In this document: positions 57,515 through 64,000 of the stretch, in pieces
Position numbering within the stretch: the stretch's first letter is position 1
Layout of the letters: each line of letters starts with the position of its first letter
NCBI RefSeq assembly: GCF_006439055.1
Contig: NZ_RCZC01000003.1
Span: 372,001-436,000 of the forward strand
Direction of reading: 5' to 3'
Length of the DNA stretch: 64,000 bases
Origin: Sphingomonas glacialis
GTDB lineage: Bacteria > Pseudomonadota > Alphaproteobacteria > Sphingomonadales > Sphingomonadaceae
Position numbers and translations under genes: made by a program
Notes under the pieces: model-generated
Told to the model about the DNA's origin: nothing
Seen by the model: the letters and a program-made list of their open reading frames with translations, nothing else
The model's database searches: none

Positions 57515-58701
57515 AGCGGAAGCGCCCGCTTGGCGTCGACCAGACCCTGATAATAGGCCATCAGGTCGATCGCATGGTCGCGGTCGCTGCGCACCTTGGT
57601 CGCGGCGACGAGCGCCGCGCGGCGCAGCACGCGCTGGTCGCGCGCGAACAGCCGGTGGATCGCCATCGCCGCGCTCTGCGCATCGCGCGCGGTGTAGAAT
57701 TCGGACGCATAGGGATCGGCGACTTCGGCGCAGCCGCCGGTGTCGGGCACGATCAGCGGCAGGCCACCCGCCATCGCCTCCGACGCGACGAGTCCGAACG
57801 GCTCGGCCTCGGACCCATGGATCAGCGCGTCGCAGCTCGCGACGATCCGCGCGAGCCGCTCGCGGTCATAGACCGGGCGGAACATGCGGATGTGCGGCGA
57901 TCCGGCGATCCGCGCCTCGATCTGACGGCTTTCGACGCCGTTGCCGAGCAGGATCAGCCCGACCGGCAGCTCCGATCCGGCGCGCTCGACCGCGTCGATC
58001 ACCAGCCGCCAGCGCTTCTCGGGATGATGCCGCCCGAGCCCGAGCAGCAAATGCCCGCTCGGCGGCAGGTCGCACTGCGCGAGCAACGCCGCGCGCAGCC
58101 GGTCGTCGCGCAGATCGGGCGAGAAATGGCCACGCTCGATGCCGAGCGGCATCGACGCGTCGATATGCACCCCGCGGCCCTTGAGCCGCTTTTCGAGCGC
58201 CGGGCCGTTGGTGACGACCGCATCGAAATGCTTGAGGAAGCGCGACATGTAGCGGCTGTACCAATCGAACGCCTGTTCGAGCCGCTCCTGCGGCGCCATC
58301 CCTTCGAACCAGCGCAGCGCATAGGCGGCCATATTGTCGTTGTGCATGAAGAACGCCTTGACCGCGCCTCCCGCATATTTCGGCTGCCACTTGCCGATCA
58401 CCCACGGCAGGCGCCACGGCGACGACGTCTCGACGACGTCGGGTTGCAGTTCGTCGAGCCAGCGCAGGATCGGCGCGGCGTCCCAGAACAATCCGTAATT
58501 CTGGTCGAGCGGCAGATGCCCGGTCTGGATCCAGATCACCTTGCCGCCGCCGGGGCGCTCCTCGACCGCATTTTCGCGGCCGGGCGCGAGCACGATCAGT
58601 TCATGCCCGAGGTCGGACATGATCCCCATCTTGCGATCGATATAGGTGCGCACCCCGCCACCGGTCGGCGAGTAGAATTCGTTGACGTCGACGATACGCA
58701 T
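57499..58701 (-). CDS. GT4-family glycosyltransferase
   Basis: 400-residue cytoplasmic glycosyltransferase with a GT-B fold. The N-terminal Gly-rich loop is YSPTGGGVRTYIDRK; the C-terminal nucleotide-sugar site has HGSEAEPFGLVASEAMAGG (the EX7E motif) and LPLIVPDTGG. It is third in a minus-strand operon with a multi-spanning membrane protein and a DUF2141 protein (7-bp gap). ATG 58701 gives the typical RIVDVNEFYSP start. Product unknown, presumably a glycolipid or capsule precursor. Confidence 0.88.
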   Translation of the reverse strand: MRIVDVNEFYSPTGGGVRTYIDRKMGIMSDLGHELIVLAPGRENAVEERPGGGKVIWIQTGHLPLDQNYGLFWDAAPILRWLDELQPDVVETSSPWRLPWVIGKWQPKYAGGAVKAFFMHNDNMAAYALRWFEGMAPQERLEQAFDWYSRYMSRFLKHFDAVVTNGPALEKRLKGRGVHIDASMPLGIERGHFSPDLRDDRLRAALLAQCDLPPSGHLLLGLGRHHPEKRWRLVIDAVERAGSELPVGLILLGNGVESRQIEARIAGSPHIRMFRPVYDRERLARIVASCDALIHGSEAEPFGLVASEAMAGGLPLIVPDTGGCAEVADPYASEFYTARDAQSAAMAIHRLFARDQRVLRRAALVAATKVRSDRDHAIDLMAYYQGLVDAKRALPLQRSA

Positions 58702-58708
58702 CGCAGGA

Positions 58709-59233
58709 TCAGCTCCCGAGCGGGCCGAAACCACCGAGCCCACGCAGATATTGGGCATGAATGGTCGTCGTCACAACCCCCTCGGGCACTTCGATCCGCG
58801 CCATGTCGAGCTTGGGGCGCGTACGGCCGAGCTTGACGTTGCTGGCAAAGCCCGCGCCGTCGGCCCAGAAGTTGAACTTGTTCTTGCCGTCGCGATTGTG
58901 CGTGAAGAGCAGCGCATAGGGGCCAGGCGTCGGCACGCGGATGCACAGGCTGATCGGGCCGGTCTGCGGCGTGGGCAGGCGGACGCGGCGGAAGAACTTG
59001 CCTTCCTTGATCAGGTCGCGATCGTCCTTGAGGAAATCGGCCTCGGTCGCGGGATAGAGTTCGAGCTTCAATTCGCCGGTGCGGTCCTTCAACCCATCGA
59101 CGTTGACGCGGATCGCCGGGCCGCCGCTGCTGCACGCCGCGGCATCGCTGCCGAGGACCTGTGCCGCCGGCGCCGCCGCAGGAAGCCCTGTCGCCGCGAG
59201 CAGCGCTGCCACCCCAGCCAGAATCTTGCGCAT
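58709..59233 (-). CDS. DUF2141 secreted protein
   Basis: 174 residues with a signal peptide (MRKILAGVAALLAATGLPAAA). The mature part fits DUF2141: IRVNVDGLKDRTGELKLELYP, KFFRRVRLPTPQTGPISLCI, PGPYALLFTHNRDGKNKFNFW. DUF2141 proteins are small beta-rich periplasmic proteins without a defined function. It begins 2 bp after the upstream membrane-protein gene and ends 7 bp before the GT4 gene, so the three are co-transcribed. Confidence 0.85.
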   Translation of the reverse strand: MRKILAGVAALLAATGLPAAAPAAQVLGSDAAACSSGGPAIRVNVDGLKDRTGELKLELYPATEADFLKDDRDLIKEGKFFRRVRLPTPQTGPISLCIRVPTPGPYALLFTHNRDGKNKFNFWADGAGFASNVKLGRTRPKLDMARIEVPEGVVTTTIHAQYLRGLGGFGPLGS

Positions 59234-59235
59234 CT

Positions 59236-60210
59236 TCAATTCTTCCTCACCAGGCCGACCAGCCCGAAGATCGCGACCAGCACGACATGGACGAGCAGGG
59301 GCAACGCCGCCGTCACCGCAATCAGCACCGACAGCTCGGCATCCTGCCCGATCAATAGGGTGGCGAAGGTGGCGAAAAGAAGGTCCTTGTTCGGCACGAG
59401 CGGCAAGCGCCCGACGATCATCCGCGCCGCCGAGAGCAGCAGCCACATGCCGAGCGTGACGGTCGGCAGGCCGAAATGCCAGGTGAAGGCGATCAGCACG
59501 CAGCCCGCGATCAGCCGCAGGCAGTGGATTCCGAAGATCCACCACAAGGTCGCGCGCGGCAGAGAGAAGACCCGCTTCGAAAAGATCAGGAACGGCAGCG
59601 ACATCGCGAACACCGCGACGACCGACCAGATCGCATTGTGCAGCCCGTGCGGCGTCAGCAGCCCGATGCCGAGCGGCATGGCGACGGCGATCATCGCCAG
59701 CGTCACCATGTTGCCGGCGATCGCCGAGAGGATGCTGACGTCCTTCACCGCGCCGAACGGCGCTGCGACCATCGACGAGCGTTGCCGCGCCCAGGCGTAG
59801 AAATACGCCTCGCCCGAATAATTGAGGATGTCGTTGGCGATTCGCTTCTTGGTCAGCGCGACGAAACCCGCGGCCGGGATTCCCCACAACCGCCGAAAGA
59901 TGATGAAGTCGCCGGTGACCGGCGCGATATAGAGCAAAGCGAAGAAGACGTAGAACAGCGGGTTGGTCGGCATCGCCGCGAGCAGGCTGTCGACGCCGAG
60001 CGCGCGCAGCTTGAGCCCGAGCCAGACGATCATCACCACCGTGACCGCGGCGCCGAGATAGGACGGCCAGCGGCGCTTGAGCGGCGCCATCGGCTCCAAT
60101 CCGGCAAGGTCAGCGGTGCCGGTCAATCCCGGCAGGGGGGGCAAGGGGGCATAGGCTCCCGACCCGGGGGTCGCAGCGCCGATCCCGGGGCCGGTCTTCA
60201 TCTGTGTCAC
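59236..60210 (-). CDS. Multi-spanning membrane protein (lysylphosphatidylglycerol synthase TM-like)
   Basis: 324 residues with a proline-rich N-terminal tail (about residues 1-45) and about eight hydrophobic helices. The arrangement, with YVFFALLYIAPVTGDFIIFRRLW, LTKKRIANDILNYSGEAYFY and AARMIVGRLPLVPNKDLLFA, resembles LPG_synthase_TM/UPF0104 proteins, but similarity is judged by eye and weak. It may flip or bind a lipid substrate for the GT4 enzyme in the same operon. The start is GTG 60210 or ATG 60201; neither has a clear ribosome site. Confidence 0.68.
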   Translation of the reverse strand: MTQMKTGPGIGAATPGSGAYAPLPPLPGLTGTADLAGLEPMAPLKRRWPSYLGAAVTVVMIVWLGLKLRALGVDSLLAAMPTNPLFYVFFALLYIAPVTGDFIIFRRLWGIPAAGFVALTKKRIANDILNYSGEAYFYAWARQRSSMVAAPFGAVKDVSILSAIAGNMVTLAMIAVAMPLGIGLLTPHGLHNAIWSVVAVFAMSLPFLIFSKRVFSLPRATLWWIFGIHCLRLIAGCVLIAFTWHFGLPTVTLGMWLLLSAARMIVGRLPLVPNKDLLFATFATLLIGQDAELSVLIAVTAALPLLVHVVLVAIFGLVGLVRKN

Positions 60211-60394
60211 GTGGCGCGTTTGTCCGCTGGTTCAAACCGGTCGAGACGGTCCATTGGCGCGGCTTAACGGCAGAAGTGTGGCGCGGCAATTTCCGGCACG
60301 GCCGCGCCGGGCGGTCGGAAAAAGCTGGCAGGTCATCGTGGTCGGACTGCGCGCTTGGGAAACTTTTGCTACAAACGCACGTTAGCATGCCTCC

Positions 60395-61498
60395 ATGTTG
60401 AGCCCACGACCTCCCGCTGCGCACATTCTCGCCTTCGCTCAGACGCTTGAGGGCGGCGGTGTCGAGAAGGCGCTGCTCCGGCTCGTGCGCGGCTGGAGCG
60501 ATCTCGGCCGGCGCGTGACGCTGGTGCTCGGCGATGCCGCGGGGCCGCTCGCGCGCGACCTTCCCGATGGAGTCGAGACGCGGCTGCTCGGGCGGACATC
60601 GATGATCGGGATGGGCGGGCTCGCCAGTTTGACGCACGAGATCGGGCCAGACGTCCTGTTCTGCCCGGGCAACCATTATTCCGCGCTCGCCGCCTGGACC
60701 AAAATGCGGCTCGGGCGCGCGTGCCCGCCGATCGTCGCGAAGATCTCGAACGCGCTGGTCCGCCGCGACCACGGCCCCGCATTCGCGATGGCGTATCGGC
60801 GCTGGCTGCGCTGTCATCCAAGCTTCGTCGATCGGCTGGTGGCGATGAGCCCGGCGATGGCCGACGAAGCCTGCGCCGAAATGGGCGCGAGTCGCGCGAT
60901 GTTGAGCGTCATTCCCAATCCGCCGGTCCGCGCGGTGCGCGACGCCCCGCTGCCCGAGATGCCGGCCGGGCGGTTTCTGCTGGGGGTCGGACGACTCGCG
61001 CCACAAAAGCGCTGGGACCGGCTGATCGACGCGTTCGACCGGATTGCCGATCGCGATATCGCGCTGATGATTCTGGGCGAGGGTGCCGAGCGTGCCGCGC
61101 TCGAGGCGCAGATCGCCGCTTTGGGGCTTGGCGGGCGCGTCTCCCTTCCGGGGCATGTCGCCGATCCGACGCCGGTGATCGCGCGTGCGGCGGCGCTCGC
61201 ATTGGTTTCCGATTTCGAGGGCGTTCCCGGCGTGCTGCGCGAGTCGCTCGCGGTCGGGACGCCAGTGATCACCACCGATTCGAGCGTCGCGGTGCGCGAG
61301 ATCGTCACGCGGCCAGCGCTCGGTTCGATCGTCACGCCCGGCGATGCGGGCGGATTGGTCGCCGCGCTCGACCATTGGCTCGCCCCCGGCCGCGCGCGCC
61401 CGCGGCCCGTGCCGCAGCCGGGCGAGGATGCGGCGGCGGCATATCTCGATCTGTTCGACGAGGTCGTGCTCGAACGGCGTTTCGCGATGGTGGCGTGA
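60395..61498 (+). CDS. GT4-family glycosyltransferase (second)
   Basis: 367 residues. N-terminal FAQTLEGGGVEKALLRLVRGW and the C-terminal domain with FLLGVGRLAPQKRWDRLIDAF, LILGEGAER-like MILGEGAERAALEAQ and the EX7E motif FEGVPGVLRESLAVGTPVI identify a group 1 glycosyltransferase. It is divergent from the membrane-protein/DUF2141/GT4 operon across a 184-bp gap in which I see no gene and no clear operator, and it converges with maiA. Acceptor unknown. Confidence 0.87.
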   Translation: MLSPRPPAAHILAFAQTLEGGGVEKALLRLVRGWSDLGRRVTLVLGDAAGPLARDLPDGVETRLLGRTSMIGMGGLASLTHEIGPDVLFCPGNHYSALAAWTKMRLGRACPPIVAKISNALVRRDHGPAFAMAYRRWLRCHPSFVDRLVAMSPAMADEACAEMGASRAMLSVIPNPPVRAVRDAPLPEMPAGRFLLGVGRLAPQKRWDRLIDAFDRIADRDIALMILGEGAERAALEAQIAALGLGGRVSLPGHVADPTPVIARAAALALVSDFEGVPGVLRESLAVGTPVITTDSSVAVREIVTRPALGSIVTPGDAGGLVAALDHWLAPGRARPRPVPQPGEDAAAAYLDLFDEVVLERRFAMVA

Positions 61499-61519
61499 CG
61501 CGCGATCGCTGAGGCGGGC

Positions 61520-62155
61520 TTAGGCCGCGCTGGGTTTGACGAGATCGGGGTGCGCGGCGGCGAACGCCGGAATTTCCGCCGCAGCGGTATCGGCGGCGAC
61601 CAGGCGCGGCCAGGCGTCGAGCGGCACCGAAAATCGGCGCGCGTTGTAGAGCTGCGGCACCAGGCAGATGTCGGCGATATTGGGCGCCTCGCCTCCGAGG
61701 AACGGGCCCGGCAGCGCGACGGTCATCGTCTCGAGCGCGCTGAGCCCCTCGACGATCCAATGCCTGTACCAATCTTCGCGCGCAGCCTGATCGGCGCCGA
61801 ATTGCGTGGTGAGGTGGTTGAGCACACGCAGATTGTCGATCGGATGGATGTCGGCGGCGATCACCAGCGCCTGCGCCATCGCCTGCGCCCGAGCGACCGG
61901 ATCGTGCGGCAGCAAAGCGGGTGTTGGATGCGTCGCGTCGAGATAGGCGATGATCGCGAGGCTCTGCGTCAACACCGTGTCGCCGAGGTCGAGCGCGGGC
62001 AGCAGCCCTTGCGGGTTGCGCGCGACATATTCGGGCGCGTGCTGCGCGCCCTGCACCAGATCGATCGCCACGCTCTCATAGGCAATGCCCTTGAGATTAA
62101 GCGCGATCCGCACGCGATACGCCGCCGAGGAGCGCCAATAATCGTAGAGGATCAT
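61520..62155 (-). CDS. maiA: Maleylacetoacetate isomerase (GST zeta)
   Basis: 211-residue zeta-class glutathione transferase-like protein. The N-terminal catalytic motif RSSAAYRVRIALNLKGI (residues 8-24) keeps the active-site Ser; NPQGLLPALDLGDTVLTQSLAIIAYLD is the glutathione-binding region. MaiA isomerises maleylacetoacetate in tyrosine/homogentisate breakdown; no other gene of that pathway is in the window. It overlaps the AI-2E family gene by 4 bp (ATGA). Confidence 0.88.
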   Translation of the reverse strand: MILYDYWRSSAAYRVRIALNLKGIAYESVAIDLVQGAQHAPEYVARNPQGLLPALDLGDTVLTQSLAIIAYLDATHPTPALLPHDPVARAQAMAQALVIAADIHPIDNLRVLNHLTTQFGADQAAREDWYRHWIVEGLSALETMTVALPGPFLGGEAPNIADICLVPQLYNARRFSVPLDAWPRLVAADTAAAEIPAFAAAHPDLVKPSAA

Positions 62156-63216
62156 GCCTCGGCGTCCGCTTCCTTCTCCGAGCTGCGCTCGAGCGCGACC
62201 TTGATCATCGCGGTCATCGGGTCGGCGAGCGTCAGGCCGATAATGCCGAACAGCGTGCCGGCGAGGATCTGCATCGACAGCGTCAGCGCCGGCGGGAGAT
62301 CGACGGTGCGCTTGGCTACCATCGGGATGACGACATAACCGTCGAGCCCCTGGATGAAGATATAGATGCCGATCGCGGCGAGCCCCGTGTTCATCCCCGC
62401 GCTGAAGCCGACCGAGATCATGATGATCCCGCTGGTGATCGCGCCGATATTGGGGACGAAGGCGAGGATGCCGGTGATGATGCCGAGCACCAATGCCATC
62501 GGCACGCCTGCGATGGCGAGCGCGATGCCGGTCATCACGCCCTCGATCGCCATGCCGAACAGGCGCCCGGCGAGCAGCCGGCGCATCGTCGTCGCCATCT
62601 GCTCGATCGTGCCCGAGAAGCGCTTGCGCTGGTCGCTCGGCACCATCCACTGCAGCCCGCCTTCGTAGAGCCGCGGCTCCATCGCGATGAACAGGCCGAT
62701 CACCAGCACCATGATGAGACTCGCGAGCGCGCCGAAGGCGATGCCGAGATACGAGGTGAGCTTGCCGAACGAGCCGAGCGCCTGCTGCATGATGCCGTTG
62801 AGATCGGCCTTGCCCGGCATGATCCCCTTTTGCGACGCCCAGTCGATCAGCTTGGTCGCCTGCGTCATCAGCGTGGTGCGCAGTTGCTCGAACTGTTGCG
62901 TGATCCCGGCGCCGGTCAGGTAGCAGACGACCGCGATGAACAGCACGGTCAGGATGACGACGATCGCCAGCCGCCACGCCCGCCCGATCGGCAGCACGCG
63001 CCCGAGCAGCCGCACCCCACCGTCGAGCATCGAAGCGAAGACCAGCCCGCCGAAGATGATCAGCAGCGGCTGCACCAGCAACACGACGAGCGCGATCGCG
63101 CCGGCCAGGCCGAGCCACACCGTCGCGCGCTTCAATTCCTGCCGCACGAAGGGATCGCGCAGTTCGTTGGGCGCGGGCTCGGTGACGATCGGGGGGTGGG
63201 CGGGGGTGTCGCTCAC
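62152..63216 (-). CDS. AI-2E transporter family (PerM-like) membrane protein
   Basis: 354 residues, about eight helices. Family features are LLIIFGGLVFASMLDGGVRLL near the N-terminus, the long amphipathic middle (QFEQLRTTLMTQATKLIDW), PMALVLGIITGILAFVPNIGA and a C-terminal GIIGLTLADPMTAMIKV. It begins at a GTG overlapping the lepB stop (GTGA), which decides the start. Members range from autoinducer exporters to ion antiporters; the substrate here is not evident. Confidence 0.87.
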   Translation of the reverse strand: MSDTPAHPPIVTEPAPNELRDPFVRQELKRATVWLGLAGAIALVVLLVQPLLIIFGGLVFASMLDGGVRLLGRVLPIGRAWRLAIVVILTVLFIAVVCYLTGAGITQQFEQLRTTLMTQATKLIDWASQKGIMPGKADLNGIMQQALGSFGKLTSYLGIAFGALASLIMVLVIGLFIAMEPRLYEGGLQWMVPSDQRKRFSGTIEQMATTMRRLLAGRLFGMAIEGVMTGIALAIAGVPMALVLGIITGILAFVPNIGAITSGIIMISVGFSAGMNTGLAAIGIYIFIQGLDGYVVIPMVAKRTVDLPPALTLSMQILAGTLFGIIGLTLADPMTAMIKVALERSSEKEADAEA

Positions 63217-64000
63217 TGGGTCCGCGCCGCGTGCAACGAGGTGCCGGCGCGGCCGCCGCGGAACGACTGGCCCCAGGTCAGCGGGTTCCAGCTTCCAAGA
63301 CCCGTCTTCGAGAAGGTGATGAATTCGGCACGACCGCCGAGATATTCCCACGGGACGGGGCCGCCCAGGCCCTGTTCGGCGAGACTGAAGCGGCTGTCGG
63401 CGCTGCGATCGCGATTGTCGCCCATCAGGAAGACGTGGCCCGCCGGAATCGTCACTTCCTTGTAATTGTCGCCGATCGACGGCCCGAGCTCGACCGTGTC
63501 GTAATGCCGCCCATTGGGCAGCGTCTCGGTGATGACGGGGACGTGGCAGACGGTCTTGCCATCGGGGCCGGTACGCAGCGCGTCGTCGCCGAGATCGCAC
63601 GTCGCGCGTTCGGGGGCGGGGAGCTGGACGCCGCCATAATTGGGGATGTCGACATAATGCAGCGGTCCGCGCTTCACCGGCACGCCGTTGAGGATGACGG
63701 TGCCGTCGCGCACTTCGAGCCGGTCGCCGGGGAGGCCGATCAACCGCTTGATATAATCGGTCTCGGTGCCGGGGGGCGTGACGATCACGACGTCGCCGCG
63801 TTCTGGCAGATGGCCGAGCAGGCGGCCCTTGATGAAGGGCAGCAGATGGAAGGTCGGCGAGACGAACGACCAGCCGTAGGGGAATTTGCTCACGACGAGT
63901 TGATCGCCGACGAGCAGCCCCGGCAGCATCGATTCCGACGGGATGTAGAAAGGCTTGGCGATGAAGGTATGGAAGCCGAGCACCGCGAGGATCAGCCAGA
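63213..64000 (-). CDS. lepB: Signal peptidase I (partial, N-terminus outside the window)
   Basis: About 262 residues of signal peptidase I; the coding frame continues through the right window edge (WLILAVLGFHTF), so the N-terminal start and part of the membrane anchor are missing. The catalytic Ser is in PSESMLPGLLVGD and the general-base Lys in TDYIKRLIGLPGDRLEV; the late motif FLMGDNRDRSADSRF is box E of the family. It is translationally coupled to the AI-2E family gene (GTGA). Confidence 0.95.
   Translation of the reverse strand, partial: WLILAVLGFHTFIAKPFYIPSESMLPGLLVGDQLVVSKFPYGWSFVSPTFHLLPFIKGRLLGHLPERGDVVIVTPPGTETDYIKRLIGLPGDRLEVRDGTVILNGVPVKRGPLHYVDIPNYGGVQLPAPERATCDLGDDALRTGPDGKTVCHVPVITETLPNGRHYDTVELGPSIGDNYKEVTIPAGHVFLMGDNRDRSADSRFSLAEQGLGGPVPWEYLGGRAEFITFSKTGLGSWNPLTWGQSFRGGRAGTSLHAARTQ

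Noticed and set aside
60211-60394. Possible small gene or operator in the 184-bp divergent gap
   Set aside because: No open frame with ribosome site, no convincing palindrome or repeat; left as an ordinary promoter region.

Overview
High-GC alphaproteobacterial DNA, most likely from an aerobic anoxygenic phototrophic Sphingomonas or close relative. This is inferred from a photosynthesis gene cluster that uses the oxygen-dependent cyclase AcsF, PpsR/PpaA-type regulators, TonB-receptor-based sugar uptake and several families of short palindromic intergenic repeats. No rRNA, tRNA, CRISPR array or transposase was seen. No gene-free stretch exceeds 300 bases; the longest are about 218 bp (37891-38108, a double-operator promoter region) and about 204 bp (43178-43381, a palindromic repeat).

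Region 1 (1-20.6 kb) is half of a photosynthesis gene cluster. On the minus strand a tightly overlapping operon runs bchF-bchN-bchB-bchH-bchL-bchM-lhaA-puhA-puhB-puhC-orf98-acsF; acsF is cut by the window edge. On the plus strand lie ppaA-ppsR and bchG-(PucC-like gene)-bchP-tspO-orf90. A lipoprotein cytochrome c gene on the minus strand closes the cluster. TGT-N12-AC(A/G) PpsR-type boxes lie in front of bchF/ppaA, bchG and the cytochrome gene. The bchB gene carries an 88-bp palindromic repeat translated in frame. The crt, puf, bchCXYZ and bchID genes are not in the window.

Region 2 (20.6-43.2 kb) is a pectin/hexuronate utilisation island: a very large secreted LamG-type protein, an ExuT-like MFS transporter, a ketopentenoate-hydratase-like enzyme, an UxuB-like oxidoreductase, UxaA, a LacI regulator, UxaC, KduI, KduD, KdgK, two secreted esterases, a TonB receptor and a Gfo/Idh oxidoreductase. 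Five copies of a TGACACCGGTTACC-like operator sit at the promoters of these units, so one LacI regulator probably controls them all. KDPG, the KdgK product, would enter the Entner-Doudoroff pathway; no eda gene is present here.

Region 3 (43.2-54.5 kb) looks like a second catabolic island: an SsuD-type flavin monooxygenase, an aldo/keto reductase, a Gfo/Idh dehydrogenase, a TonB receptor, an MFS transporter, a YeiH-type putative sulfate/sulfite exporter and a second LacI regulator. A different palindromic operator (consensus TGACAACGTTGTCA) occurs at three of its promoters. The gene set fits oxidative desulfonation of an organosulfonate sugar such as sulfoquinovose, which is a hypothesis. PhoD phosphatase follows.

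Region 4 (54.5-64 kb) has two GT-C-like membrane glycosyltransferases, two GT4 glycosyltransferases, a DUF2141 protein and a multi-spanning membrane protein (cell-surface glycan or lipid functions), then a lepB-(AI-2E family)-maiA operon; lepB is cut by the window edge.

Photosynthesis next to plant-cell-wall and possibly plant-sulfolipid catabolism suggests a plant-associated lifestyle (inference).
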